From Hippopus hippopus (taxonomy: Eukaryota; Mollusca; Bivalvia; Cardiida; Cardiidae): 64,000 nt of DNA. Location of the stretch: positions 36,025,394-36,089,393 of the forward strand of contig OX328105.1 of the NCBI GenBank assembly GCA_946811185.2. Reading direction: 5' to 3'. Made by a program: the position numbers and the translations under genes. Positions within the stretch are counted from its first letter, which is position 1. Each line of letters opens with the position of its first letter. The notes beneath the pieces are model-generated. The model saw only the letters and a program-made list of their open reading frames with translations, was not told the origin of the DNA and made no database searches. This document shows positions 1-10,628 of the stretch, in pieces.

Positions 1-128
1 CCAGTCCTGTTGCACGTTCAAAAAGTTCAGGCCAGAACATATTCCTAAGTAATCGGATAATGTAGATCGGAGTCCATATACTTTAACGAATGGTCTATTC
101 TTGCTCACCACTCCAAAAAATAGATTCT

Positions 129-346
129 TGACCGAACGACAAAATTCGAGACTAGACCAAATTCAAATCATTATGCAGACGACAATTCAAATGTTGCTCA
201 AATGGTGAAGTTTGTCTTTGAATTGGTTGGAAGCATTGTGGGAAAGGGACACAATTCTTGTAACAAGCAATATTTTCCCTTTTCCAACTATGTTTTCTAT
301 ATATAGTCCTTTTCTACCGGGTCGTTAGAATTCGGGATTGTTTGTT
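129..346 (+). mobile_element. TTAA-family MITE, diverged copy
   Basis: A relic of the most frequent repeat family in the window. It keeps the order seen in better copies: a CGACAAAAT box near the left end, a thymine-rich middle with GGGAAAGGG and its complement CCCTTTTCC, and a GGTCGTTAGAATTCGGGATT tail. The TTAA ends are lost. The intact reference copy is at 38849-39068. Confidence 0.55.
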
Positions 347-588
347 ATAGGGTAAAATGAACGCTATAAAAAAAATACCAATACGTAGCTAAATACATAC
401 AAAGAAAAATATGCATCCAACACCAGATACATTTTTACAACTTTCATTAACTCTTTAAATTGGTTTGTTTGTTCGTAAATTTGACGTTTCGAATACGCCA
501 GAAATGAGTTACATTTATAGGTCTTCACATTCTACGGTGTAAATTCTACATTACGGGACAGACATGTATCCCTGATATGCCAGAAACC

Positions 589-705
589 AGGGCCAGTATT
601 CACCGTTGTTTAATGAATTTTCAGTCTTATTCTCAAGATTTTTCTAACTTTGAAAGGAACACAATTTCTGATTGCCTAGACAAAATGGTTTAACCAATCG
701 TAGCC
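589..705 (+). mobile_element. CCWGG-family palindromic MITE, left half
   Basis: It begins with CCAGTATTCACCGTTGTTTA and runs through TCTTATTCTCAAGATTTTTC and ACACAATTTCTGATTG, matching the left arm of the copies at 1059-1247 and 47662-47855. The right arm is missing or too diverged to see. Confidence 0.55.
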
Positions 706-1058
706 TGTGCTTATAAAGCTTGAGACTAGTCCATGCTAAAATGAGTTTGAGCTCAAACTTTAAGTCTCATTTATGCTTGTGACAGTTTGAAAATTGAAAA
801 TGCAAAGTTTGATTCAATAGGCAGACACAAAGAATGGCTATAAAGGTCACAATAGGCAGACACAAGGATGGCTATAAAGGTCACAAGCTACTCCATAAGG
901 TATTTTGAATCAAATTATACAAATTAGAAATTTTATGCTCAGCAGAGTTGAGCATGAAAAACCCAGATATTGCTTTACTGTCTTAATTTAGGGTAAAATT
1001 GGGAATACAATTTGGAATGATAAGGTAATTTGAAACTGTATGAGAATACGAATCCAGG

Positions 1059-1247
1059 GTCCGTATTAACCAACCATTCCTAAGAACATTGTTATTTTCC
1101 AAAATTTTCCAATTTTGAAAGTCCCATAACTTCTGAATGGTATAAACCATTTGGTTTAGCCAATTAGAAGCTGTGTTACTTCCAAATTTAGAAAATTCTT
1201 GATAATAAGACTGAGAACGTTCTTGAGAAAAGTTGGTGAATACGGAC
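1059..1247. mobile_element. CCWGG-family palindromic MITE, full copy
   Basis: A 189-bp near-palindrome. The left end GTCCGTATTAACCAACC is mirrored by GGTGAATACGGAC on the right, and the centre is AACCATTTGGTT. It is flanked by CCAGG on both sides (1054-1058 and 1248-1252), which I read as a 5-bp target duplication. It has no coding capacity. The 98-codon frame on the minus strand here is a by-product of the repeat. Confidence 0.8.
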
Positions 1248-1385
1248 CCAGGTTTCATCATACTGTCTTTGGATTTCAAAAGCTTGAAACGTCATCTGCT
1301 TTCCCTCATATTAGCTGATTACCGTACTTTCCCACAATGTAGGTAACAGGAAATGCGAGGTTTTAATTTTCAATATACCGGTATG

Positions 1386-1580
1386 CATGCGAGAGTTATT
1401 ACAAGAGATACTGGTCGGCATCAATCAACCATCAGCCGATTTCTAATAAACACAAGAAACTGAAGAAGTTAAGGACCGTCAGAGCTCTGGAAGACCAATG
1501 GCTATACGTCGTGTGGAGGACACAGCTCTTCTTAAAATTCTCAGAAGACACAAGTTCTCGTCAAGTCGTGGCTTGAAGTG
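1386..1580 (+). pseudogene. Tc1-like transposase, N-terminal DNA-binding relic
   Basis: Conceptual translation gives RHQSTISRFL, then in another frame EVKDRQSSGRPMA and RRVEDTALL. This matches the paired helix-turn-helix, the following linker and the GRPR-type motif of Tc1 transposases, which bind the element's inverted repeats. Frame changes and stops show it is dead. The DDE catalytic part is absent; a CCWGG MITE lies about 120 bp downstream. It belongs to a different Tc1 lineage from the relics at 13.8-15.5 kb. Confidence 0.6.
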
Positions 1581-1700
1581 AGAAGGATTGCTGCATTGTC
1601 GAATTTGTGATAGAACAGCAAGGCATTGACCGAAATCAGATGGGTACCACTTCGAAAGATTTAACTGACGTCATTTGTAAACACACAATCTGAAATCAGG

Positions 1701-1809
1701 GTCCGTTTTCACCGATCATTCTTAAAAACCTTTTTCGTCTTATTCTCCGGAATTTTCTAAACCGGAAAGTAACAGAACTTCTGATTGGCTGAACTATCTG
1801 AGTACGGAC
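1701..1809. mobile_element. CCWGG-family palindromic MITE, short copy
   Basis: A 109-bp copy starting GTCCGTTTTCACC and ending GAGTACGGAC, with CAGG before and CCAG after. The central CCAAATGG region is partly deleted. It lies just past the Tc1 relic at 1386-1580. Confidence 0.7.
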
Positions 1810-1942
1810 CCAGAACGAATAGCCTTGTATCAGTCACCACATGGTTATGATTTTCAGAGTAATTTATTGGCTGATGGTCCGCTGGACGAACGAAAAGCAA
1901 ATGTTACAGTTCATGACTGATATCAGACCTCGAGTTTGCTGA

Positions 1943-2323
1943 CGTAGAAGTACTGCATACGATCACAGAAACATCTTGGAGGAAGTACCGTTTGGTCCTG
2001 CTATATTGACGATTCTTGGATGCGTGTCATATATCGAAAATATCACTATCAGTCAAACTGACTTGACAGAGGAAAATCACAAACATCTTAGACAGTGTCA
2101 TTGTACCCCATTTGGTTTACTGTGTCCTGAATGCAAATTGTTCTTAGATGGTAATGTTAGACCCCAGCATGCTCTTAATGCAGTTTATTTAGGCACAGCC
2201 TGCAAAGAGTTTCCAACACCCGAACAGCGCGCTTTGGATATATGCACTGGTCGTCACTTCTATCCAAGAGATAATCCGGAACAAAATATTGCCGAATGGG
2301 AACAAGCACCGAACCAGGAATAA
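1943..2323 (+). CDS. Orphan open frame, possible gene fragment
   Basis: A frame of about 126 codons stays open from 1943 to a TAA at 2321-2323. There is no ATG at its beginning; the first possible near-cognate start is TTG at 1976. The protein has a CHCTPFGLLCPEC cluster of four cysteines and one histidine that could bind metal, then a mixed, weakly acidic tail ending WEQAPNQE. I do not recognise the family. It could be one exon, a fragment of a mobile-element protein, or chance. The non-repetitive look and even residue use favour a fragment of something real. Confidence 0.3.
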   Translation, partial: RRSTAYDHRNILEEVPFGPAILTILGCVSYIENITISQTDLTEENHKHLRQCHCTPFGLLCPECKLFLDGNVRPQHALNAVYLGTACKEFPTPEQRALDICTGRHFYPRDNPEQNIAEWEQAPNQE

Positions 2324-2654
2324 AACAGATTGACCACCGTGAAATTCAACATGTCAAACAGTCAATTACAAGGAGACTTTGGGATGTTATTTTGGTCAGT
2401 TGATGGAACCACAGATACTAACACTAAACTATATTGTAGACAACAGTGACTTTTGTGGAGGGTTTGACGGTGGAATTATAACTCAAACTGTAATCTCTCG
2501 TTACACGCAAGCAGATTATTTTTAGCCTTTACATGGCTATTTTCACTCCTAAAATACAAAAAAAAAATGACAATTGTCGATTTCATTGTCCGCTTATATC
2601 ATTAAAGTAGCCATTGATCTTGTCTTCATTTACTTACAACAAGCAAACTGTTGG

Positions 2655-2945
2655 TTTGGTTGGTGTTTAAGGCTGTTTCAGTATTTTTCCAGTTATGTCG
2701 TTGGCGGCCAGTGCACATAGCCACACTTTCCTCCAGCTTCCTTTACTAGCACCCGCACCAACTTATTTCAAAGTCACTGACTGCTATTTCACATGAACAT
2801 CATCGAAATAATGTCTAGCGGTAAGAGAGGAATGAACCCTATCGCACTAACTATCACCAATCTTTCGAAAGAATTTGGCTGTGCAAGGGAATCGAATGGG
2901 CGACCCATGGCTTTCAAACCCTTTCGTTACCGACTGGACGCATTA
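2655..2945 (-). mobile_element. tRNA-headed SINE (family A), old copy
   Basis: Read on the minus strand, it has a degenerate tRNA-like head, then a body complementary to CTATCGCACTAACTATCACC, CACTGACTGCTATTTC and GGCGGCCAGTGCACA, and a tail complementary to TTGGTTGGTGTTTAAGGC. Same order as the intact copy at 48262-48574. The head is too worn for working A and B boxes. Confidence 0.65.
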
Positions 2946-3435
2946 TTTTGTCTTGTTGTCTAAATTTCAAACATGCTTAACGCATTACTTCTTGTATAAA
3001 TAAAGAGCAAGACACTTTGAAAATATCCCGGTAAGATATGTAAGGGATTACAGTAAGATACATGATTACAAAAGGAAACATCGAGATAATAGGAACTAGA
3101 GGCCCTGAAGGGCCTGAAATCGCTCTACTGGCAGTGATTTTGCTTTTATGCTAGCGTACATTATGAATTCATGATGCAAAAAGAAAAAAAAGACAAAAAA
3201 CACAAAAATGTGTTCTTGCAACTGGGCTTGAACCCATTAAGACAGCATATGTAGGAATGGTGAATTGAACAAACGGTGAAAAAAATTGAAGTGAAATTTC
3301 TCAAAACTAAAAGTTTGGAATCCAGGCAAATTTGATAGTGTTTCAGTACGCCTTGTATAAAACAAGCCTAGTAAATTTCAAGGAAATTTGACTAATAATG
3401 TGGACTTTGTTGAGAAAACGATACTAAGTCATCAA

Positions 3436-4498
3436 ATGGCTACTTTTCCTGAACAGTTTACTAGATTTTCTTCACTTTTAATAGAGTTCCATCCCTTGAT
3501 GAATCTTTGCAAGTTTCAAAAGAATTTAATCAACACTGTGAACTTCATTGCCTAAACAAGAAATGGAAATTTTCAACTTTGAATGGCTACTTTTCCCATA
3601 CTGATTGTCAGATTTTTTTTTTCAAAATCAATAGGGTTCCAGCTGTTGATGAGACAAAGCAACTGTGCAAGTTTCATGAAAATCCGACCATAAATGCTGA
3701 CTTCATAATGTAAATAAGAAATCGAAATTTTCAATTTGAAATGGCTACTTTTCCAATACTGTTTGTTGGATTTTTTTCAAAATCAATAGGGTTTAAGCTA
3801 TTGATGAGATAAACAAACTGTGAAATATTCACAAAAATCTGATCACAAATAAAGACTTTATCATGTAAACAAGCAATGAAAATGTTCAACTTGAAATGGC
3901 TACTTTCCCCATACTGTTTGTTCGATTTTTTTTCAAAATTATAGGGTTTAAGCTATCGATGATATAAACAAGCTATGCAAGTTTCATGAAAATCTAACCA
4001 CAAATGCAGACTTTATCTCGTAAACAAGAAATGAAAGTTTTCAACTTGAAATGGCTACTTTTCCCATACTGTTTGTTGGATTTTTTTCAAAATCAGTAGG
4101 GTTGAAGCTATTAATAAGATAAACAAACTCTGCAAGTTTCATGGAAATCTGACCACAAATACAGACTTTATTGCGTAAACAAGAAATGAAAGTTTTCAAC
4201 TTGAAATGGCTACCTTTCCCATACTGTTTGTTGGATTTTTTTTCAAAATCAATAGGGTTGAAGCTATTGATAAGATAAACAAACTCTGCAAGTTTCATGG
4301 ACATCTGACCACAAATACAGACTTTATTGCGTACACAAGAAATGGACATTTTCAACTTGAAATGGCTACTTTTCCCATCCTGTTTGTTGGATTTTTTTCA
4401 AAATCAATAGGGTTAAAGCTATTGATGAGATAAACAAACTGTGCAAGTTTCACGAAAATCTGACCACAAATGCAGACTTTATCGCGTAAACAAGAAAA
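3436..4498. repeat. Tandem array, about 155-bp units, seven units
   Basis: Units begin ATGGCTACTTTTCC at 3436, 3583, 3741, 3896, 4051, 4206 and 4362. Spacings are 147, 158, 155, 155, 155 and 156 bp. Inner units are most alike and the first two most diverged, as expected if the array grows by unequal exchange. Every unit carries TTTTTTTCAAAATCA and TAAACAAGAAATG. Frames seen in this stretch on either strand are array artefacts. Confidence 0.9.
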
Positions 4499-4503
4499 AG
4501 ACT

Positions 4504-4556
4504 AACGGACGGACAGACGGACGGACAGACAGACGGACGGACGGACGGACGACGGA
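4504..4556. repeat. GGAC/AGAC microsatellite
   Basis: Imperfect tetranucleotide run of GGAC and AGAC steps between the tandem array and the right-hand hairpin of the 3096-4606 element. It appears to be part of that element's structure. Confidence 0.85.
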
Positions 4557-4606
4557 AACCACGCCATGACATAAGCTCTGCTGGCTTTCAGCCAGTAGAG
4601 CTAAAA

Positions 4607-6240
4607 ACTGCTCATTACGAGCAATTTCTCCTTACGTTACGGTGTTTCCAAAAGGGTCTCATGGCAGGCGAATGAAGTCGTCTGTAATAAGTTAAGGGTG
4701 GTCTAATAGAGACATTCCACTGTTGGGTAAATGATTGATTACAACGTTGACAGATACGTAATATTGTTTTACTGTAGATGAATAATGCGCCAGGCACTGA
4801 GACTTATCCTGCTGATTTGTGTTTACCCACCATAGAGCGCTGACCACATCTATCGTTGTCTTTGTAGCGTGTGTGGATCAGGATCATATTGCAGAGAATC
4901 TTCTGCCTGATCTTTGAGATCTTTGTTGAACTCTATTAGCTAATTTGTTTGTGGTTAGTGTAGATCAAGATAAAAAAAAAAAAAACCCAGAAAATCTGCA
5001 GACTGATGTTTGAGCCGCACTACCCGCTAGTTTTGTTAAGTTACTCCGGCTAAAAAGTCTGTAACTGTCCATTTTAAGTCTATCGCGCCCGACTGAAATG
5101 TCCAATAGTTCTTAAGGGCTTGCTATCACAAAATTCAGATCATGCGAAGTATATGGTATTTCATAATGATTATACTTTGAAACTATTGATAAAGTACTGA
5201 AGCTGAGTAACAAGATCCGATTGCACTTATATTTAGGCTTAGCTTGGCCCATGCCTTCTGCAAAGTACATATATAGTAGCGTTTAGTTGAACGTTGACAT
5301 AAACTGTACTTTGGTTGTAGCTCCCGTCAAGACGGTAAATAAAGGTACCCTGGGAACGAACAACGTTTCGAATAAAACCTATCCAACTTCATTTTCCATC
5401 TTCATTTGCTAGAAGCAAAACATAAGCTGCTTTTTCAGCTCAGAGCTTAGTTCAAGATCGAACTACTACTTTATACACAATGTTTTCCATGTCACTACAG
5501 AGTGCTTTTCCCTTTTATAATTCAGTTTTACTGACAGATTAGAAACAAGCATGTGCTGCTTGGAATTTATCCAAGGCTCTGTACGCAGAAAACGGAGTTG
5601 CTCGAATTAAAAATGACCGTCATCTGTAATGATAGTAAATCACAATTCGGATAAATTTGATTAGAATATGAACATGCACGATGTGTGTATTGCATGCATA
5701 AAGCCATCAATCATGTTGTGCAAGATGGATTGTTACATTTCTGTCATGCATTTCATGTAAGTTGATACCAGTTTGACACAGAAGTATTGCTACTGGCAAT
5801 ATTTTTTTTTTCTGTTGTGTTAAAAGCGAGCATGTGCATTCAGTTAGTGACATTATTTAGTTTCTTTGGTGGTTTTCTTTTTGTATTTATCTGTTTTTGT
5901 GAAGTAATCGATATCAAGCCACTAGCTGCTTTCTTCTCATCGACAGAAAGGAAACAGTGTAACGAATCTTGTTCAAACATCGCTTAAAGAGTGTTGCCTC
6001 CAGAGATTCGAAATAAGAAGAAAAAAAAAACAAACCCTCTGGTAAGAAAACATGCGCAATACTGACTATGAAAATCTAGCTTGGAAAATAAACTTTAGAT
6101 GAAATGACAAAACAAACAAAACATTTCATACAACAGCATGATAAAAAAAAAAGTCTTAGATTGAGATATATAACATCCAGAACGCCACGCATAACTAGCG
6201 TTGCCTTTTGGGAATAAGGTGCAGATTATGCAGACAGTAA
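4607..6240. other. Stretch without recognisable genes
   Basis: Only a degenerate snap-back hairpin at about 4862-4935 stands out (GGATCAGGATCATATTGCAG against CTGCCTGATCTTTGAGATC). The rest shows homopolymer runs and short frames with no family signature. Confidence 0.5.
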
Positions 6241-6244
6241 CTTT

Positions 6245-6372
6245 TTCTTCTACTTGTCCCTTACCACAACACTACTTCTGTCTACTCCCACTACCACGAC
6301 TTCTACCAACACTGCCACAGCTATTATCATCACAACTACAAATACTCCCACTACCATTGTCACCTCTGTGTA
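6245..6372. repeat. Degenerate ACC/ACT-rich low-complexity tract
   Basis: Repeated CCACTACCA, CACAACACTAC and ACAACTACAAATACTCC blocks give pyrimidine- and CA-rich low complexity on the plus strand. No coding signal accompanies it. Confidence 0.55.
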
Positions 6373-6423
6373 GTTTTACAAGTGCATTGAGGGGTGGGAA
6401 AGGCAAGCCAAAACACGAAACAT

Positions 6424-6528
6424 CTGGTCTGCCTTTCACTAAACTGCGTACCCACGAAACTTGCGTACCCAGTTCAGGTAAGCAAACATCAAGTCTGAAA
6501 ACAATGACCTGCATAACTTTACGTAACC
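6424..6528 (-). repeat. Dispersed repeat with CTTTCACTAAACTGCG end
   Basis: It carries TCTGCCTTTCACTAAACTGC, GTACCCACGAAACTTGCG and TGCATAACTTTACG. The reverse complement matches 19083-19212 and the right half of the TIR element at 57291-57517, so it is probably a broken copy of that element. Confidence 0.55.
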
Positions 6529-6540
6529 TCATACCTTTGG

Positions 6541-6835
6541 ATTGATTGATTGTATTGCGTTTAACGACGTTTTTAACATTATTTCAGTTTTATCGCGACG
6601 ACCAGTGCACCTATCCGTTTCTCCTGGAGTTTCTTTTACCAGTACTCCGCACAATATTCTTTCAAAGCCACTGGCTGCTTTCCTACATAACCCTCGTCAA
6701 AACAATGGTCAGCTGTGAGAGAGCAATGACTATCATTAATCCTCGGAAAGAAATTGGTTCGACTCGAACCTGCCACCCCATGTTCTCAAGTCTTGCACGC
6801 TACCAACTGAGCTGCCAGGGCTCGGCAAATACCTT
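6541..6835 (-). mobile_element. tRNA-headed SINE (family A), nearly full copy
   Basis: The head lies at the right: CCAACTGAGCTGCC is the complement of an A box and CTCGAACCTG of a B box. The body holds GACCAGTGCACCTATCCG and CAGTACTCCGCACAAT, and the tail is ATTGATTG-type at the left edge. It lines up along its length with 48262-48574. The frame seen on the plus strand is antisense SINE. Confidence 0.75.
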
Positions 6836-7024
6836 TTGATAACGGAGGGATCGTATGTGTGTATATACAATTCCACATGATATGCGTAAATCTACGCTGT
6901 TAGGTGAAAGGCTGTCCAGATCTTGGTCCCCTCCCTCAGCAAAAGAAAAAGGGGAAAGAAAGAAAGCTTCGACTTATAGGACATCAGTCTATTTTTTCAC
7001 TATATTTCAATCACCTCTTTTTAT

Positions 7025-8147
7025 ACGTCTGTCGAAGACGGGACGTATTGTGGGATCTTCCATGGCGTACGGGCGTCCGGGCGAGCGTCCGGGCGGCGTC
7101 CAGTTCTTTGTCCGGAGCATAACTTTGTCATCTCCAGTCCGATTGACTTGAAACCTGGCATTTGTGTTTGTTGCAATAATACGGAGTGCAGTGCGAAAGA
7201 ACCATAACTCTACCTTGTGCTGTCTTTGAGTTATTTCCCTTTGATCGTCATTTTTACAGCATTTTCTGCTTGTCCGGAATATAACTTTGTCATCTCTAGT
7301 CTGAACATCTTCAAATTTGGTATGCATGATTGTTGAAAAATTACGCAGTGCAGTGCACAAGAACCATAACTGTTCCTAGCACGAATTTTGAGTTATTCCC
7401 CCTTTGATCTTCATTTTTATAGCATTTCTTGCTTGTCCGGAGCATAACTTTGTCATCTTAAGTAGGAATGACTTGAAATATGGTATGCTTATTTGTTGCA
7501 ATATTTGGAAGTGCAGTGCGCAAGAATTGTAACTCTACCTCGTGCTGTCTTTGAGTTATTTGCCTTTGATCGTCATTTTTACAGCATTTAGTGCTTGTCC
7601 GGAATATAACTTTGTCATCTCAAGTCAGAACGACTTCAAACTTGGTATGCATGTTTGTTGCATATTATTACGGAGTACAGTGCGTAAGAACAATAACTCT
7701 ATCTAGAGCGGATTTTGAGTAATTCCACTTTGATCTTCATTTTTACAGTATTTCTTGCTTGTCCGGAACGGAACTTTGTCACCTCAAGTCAAATTGACTT
7801 CAGACTTGGTAAACATGTTTGTTGCAGTTACGAAAAGTGCAATGCACTGGAGCCGTAACCTTACCTATTACCCTTTTGGAATTATTCCCTATTCATTATT
7901 TTTTTTTTTACAGCTTTTCATGCTTCTCTACAATATAACTATGTCTTTTCATGTTGGAATGACGTGAAACTTTATATGCATGTTTCCTTAACAATAGAGG
8001 AGACATTCATGCCTATTTCAATCACTCACATGATTTCTGCTGCACTACTATTTTCCTCTACCTGCCCTTTACGATTATTATCCCCCCTCGACAACTGGCG
8101 GTGGGACGGGCGTATCTTGCGACAGTTTGCCGCTCTTGTTAAACCTG
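7025..8147. mobile_element. Non-autonomous element with 163-bp tandem array
   Basis: The left edge has the short hairpin GTCTGTCGAAGAC followed by GGGACGTATTG, then a CG-rich GGGCGTCCGGGCGAGCG stretch. A tandem array follows, and the right edge has GGTGGGACGGGCGTATCTTG and CGACAGTTTGCC, roughly mirroring the left (GGGACG, CGACA). Like 3096-4606 it is built as ends plus array, but the sequence is unrelated. Confidence 0.6.
7108..7990. repeat. Tandem array, 162-165-bp units, five full and one partial
   Basis: Units start TTGTCCGGA at 7108, 7270, 7433, 7595 and 7759, with a diverged start TTCTCTACA at 7924. Spacings are 162, 163, 162, 164 and 165 bp. Each unit contains ATAACTTTGTCATCT, TTTGTTGCAA, a GTGCAGTGCG block and TTTGAGTTATT. 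Alternate units look more alike: AGCATAACTT in 7108 and 7433, AATATAACTT in 7270 and 7595. This hints at duplication of a two-unit block. Confidence 0.9.
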
Positions 8148-9190
8148 ACATTTGTTTGGATGAAATTCTTTCAGTAAAAAGGAGTACTAAAGTGTTAGTC
8201 TAAACTTCCAACGGGGGCTATGCATTATGAGAAGGAAACAGCGTCATTAATTACCCGGATGTATACGTGCCCACCACAGAAATGTTTACATAGTACACAT
8301 AAAATGCGCCTGGGGTAAGCACCAAACCGCAAAATACTGTATACAGATATCCTGATGCAGACGATAATTAATACTTTAAAAAAAACCGATATATTTACAA
8401 GTCTAATGAAAAATGAATTTGCAAAAAACGAGGACGTGTAGGAAGAAAAAGAGCACAATAATCATGAGCTTGCACCACTTAGATTGTCCCAAACTAAAAC
8501 GAAAAATGTTTGCAGTTAAGATTTTTTATGACGCAGTAAAAATGGCCTATTTACAAACCTTGCACGCCCTTTACAGTAACAAATGATTTCCTCCATAGCT
8601 AGTTGAGTAAATAAACAGAGATTTATGGCAATCATAGAAACAGGCTAATTACACGAGTTGTCTGGTATGTACCACTTTGTTTTAAACGCATTTTAACCCT
8701 TATCCTGCTAGATAAATTAAACTTTCAAGCCTGTAGTTGAAAACCTGAATGATGCGATTTCAAACTTTTTTCTGGTGAAAAATATCTCCTTATCAGACAG
8801 TGAAGATCCAAGATCAAACTGCACGTTCGGTGCAAGTCTGGTTTTGATCTACACTGTCCGAAAAAGGTCCTTGAGTTGCACTTAGCAGCCTAGGAATTAA
8901 TATCCGTGTTCCAGTATCTCTAACATCGTGTATCTTTTTTCAAAGATATTTCTTATTTAATTTTACTGGCTGGCAGGGTATACCGTTTCTTTCGGTTTTA
9001 ATCAGCAGCCATACAACTATTTCGAACACAATTAACTAGCACACATAGCACACATGGCAAAAAGAACAAATAACTGAAAGTAATGGGCTATAGTTTAAAA
9101 CATCAAAGGATAAGGAGCAATTCTTTGACACTAACATTTACCCCTTTTTTCGTTTTCTTCTGTTTCTAAAGCTGTAAACAATATGTGTAT
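8148..9190. other. Stretch without genes; one snap-back hairpin
   Basis: A hairpin of the GATCAGACTGCAC family lies at about 8800-8890 (AAGATCAAACTGCACGTTC against GCAAGTCTGGTTTTGATC, with ACAGTG/CACTGT outside). It is worn compared with 55340-55425. Nothing else is recognisable. Confidence 0.5.
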
Positions 9191-9192
9191 AA

Positions 9193-9523
9193 AGCGCCTG
9201 TCTACACTAGCAAACACTTGTTTGCAAACACCAGCAAACTTTTGTTTGGTGACGTGCGGTCATGTTTCTCCGTAGGGTGTCTACACTATAACAAACAATG
9301 GAAAACAATGTTTTGTGATGGTTTTTGATACACCAGTATACTTAGACACCAAACACAGCAAAAAAAAAATTCACATATCCAAACATCACCAAACACTGTT
9401 TGGTGACGTTTGCTTTAGTGTGCTGACTGCTCTACACTAGCAAACGTTTGTTTGCAAACATCAGCAAATATGGTGTTTGGTAGGGTTTGCAAACAAATGT
9501 TTGCTAACGTAGACGGCCTTAAA
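9193..9523. mobile_element. TIR element with nested AAACAAA palindromes
   Basis: The ends are inverted: CTGTCTACACTAGCAAACA on the left and TTTGCTAACGTAGACGG on the right. An internal copy of the left end (CTCTACACTAGCAAACGTTT) begins at about 9430. The interior is full of self-complementary blocks such as TTTGTTTGCAAACA and CAAACACTGTTTGG. It is a MITE-like foldback with no coding capacity. Confidence 0.6.
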
Positions 9524-9737
9524 AAAGTCGCATATGACTGTATGATATTCAACTCAAAGTCAGCGGAAAACCTCCATTTAGTCATGCTTTCACTGAAATA
9601 TCGAAGTTTATTTTTGGTCGTAAAGTAATTTGTTTCTCTGTTGGGTAGTTTACGCGGTATCATCATTTCTTAGTAATTTGACGGTGGCATTTCCCATTGT
9701 CATTTTTTCTCTGTGTGCAGTGATATGAGTTGGGACT

Positions 9738-9915
9738 CGTTCAGCAATCATTTAATATTGCATTCTTAGTATTTTTCTAAAACTGGGAAAGTAACGAATT
9801 TCTGATTGGTAAAGCATTTGGTTTAGTCAGTCAGAAATTCTCGTTACTTTGAAATTGAGAAAGTTCTGTGTGATAAGAAAAACAATGTAATTTAGAATGG
9901 TTATCCCATCCAGTT
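9738..9915. mobile_element. CCWGG-family palindromic MITE, degenerate
   Basis: It preserves AATTTCTGATTGGTAAAGC, CATTTGGTTTAGTCAGTCAG and the mirrored AGAAATTCTCGTTACTTTG and AGAATGGTTATCC. The ends have decayed past the point where a target duplication can be read. Confidence 0.5.
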
Positions 9916-10194
9916 TCATCCTGGCACCAAAGAGGACAACTGAAATACTCATTGTGCTCAACGCTCTCACCTGTCTTTATCTATTGTTAAAATATATGCA
10001 AATAATTCAACCGGTTCACTGTTAAGGATTAATGTTTGATAAAACAACTTTTTTATAGAGATATTTCGGATAGTCAGCTGGAATTACTCGAGTGGTAGGG
10101 TATGAGACTGATAGGTATGGGTCTGATTCCCACAGCTAGCTATTTGATATATAGTAACCCTTGGAGTGTCTCTCACATCTGTAGCTGTCTTTGC

Positions 10195-10265
10195 GGCCAT
10201 GGTAGATCAAGATCAGACTGCACAAAACGTGCGGTCTGATCTTAAATCAACACTGTCCGCTTTGC
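10195..10265. repeat. GATCAGACTGCAC-family snap-back hairpin
   Basis: Arms AAGATCAGACTGCACA and TGCGGTCTGATCTT meet around an AAACG centre, extended by GTAGATC on the left and ATCAACACTGTCCG on the right. Short hairpins of this kind recur at least fifteen times in the window. Confidence 0.65.
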
Positions 10266-10539
10266 TGAGACGTTCTAGACAAAAGCAAGATAGAAATTAC
10301 TATTGTTTGATTTTCATTTCTAGACTGAAAGTGTCTATTTGGTTTATTTGGCGCCTTAGGGTAAAAAGTCTTTCAGATGAGACTTTGCCTAGGTCATATT
10401 ACGGCGGCCACGGTAGTCTTAAGCTCACTTTTTATACTTAGTCAAAAAAGAGAGTACCCACTTTTCAGTTCCTGATATGCCTTTTGATATTATGTTATTT
10501 GCTGTAAAAATTGATCTGGCAGGCGTATTACAAATATAC

Positions 10540-10628
10540 AATGAAAAGGTAGCTTGCAGTTCAGAGGAACCCCCTGAATTTTGAAACATCTTTTCAAATC
10601 CTGCAGCTTTCGAATTGAAATTTTGCAT
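10540..10628 (-). repeat. Dispersed repeat shared with the tail of the 5S-like block
   Basis: Read on the minus strand it carries GTTTCAAAATTCAGGGGG, CCTCTGAACTGCAAGCTACC and a TTTGTAATACG stretch. The same order appears on the plus strand at about 13500-13610, just after the 5S-derived segment. Two copies of that tail in one window support a repeat family rather than unique DNA. Confidence 0.5.

Larger units (their letters stand above)
3096..4606. mobile_element. Non-autonomous element with central tandem array
   Basis: The left end is a hairpin (AGGCCCTGAAGGGCCT) followed by GAAATCGCTC. The right end is a longer hairpin with the core CTGGCTTTCAGCCAG and matching flanks AGCTCT and TAGAGCT, closing with CTAAAA. 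Between them lie about 340 bp of unique DNA, a seven-unit array and a GGAC/AGAC microsatellite. This plan (hairpin, array, tetranucleotide, hairpin) recurs at 51986-53183 and resembles the molluscan pearl type of element, which is often linked to Helitron or Helentron systems. That assignment is inference. On the minus strand, GGGTTCAAGCCC (3226-3237) looks like a Pol III B box. Confidence 0.7.

Noticed and set aside
7007..7360. 117-codon minus-strand frame
   Set aside because: It runs across two units of the 163-bp array and repeats with them.
10078..10140. tRNA-like stretch with GTGGTAGGGTATGAG and GGTCTGATTCCC
   Set aside because: The B box is altered, the anticodon stem does not pair and no acceptor stem is present; too weak to list.
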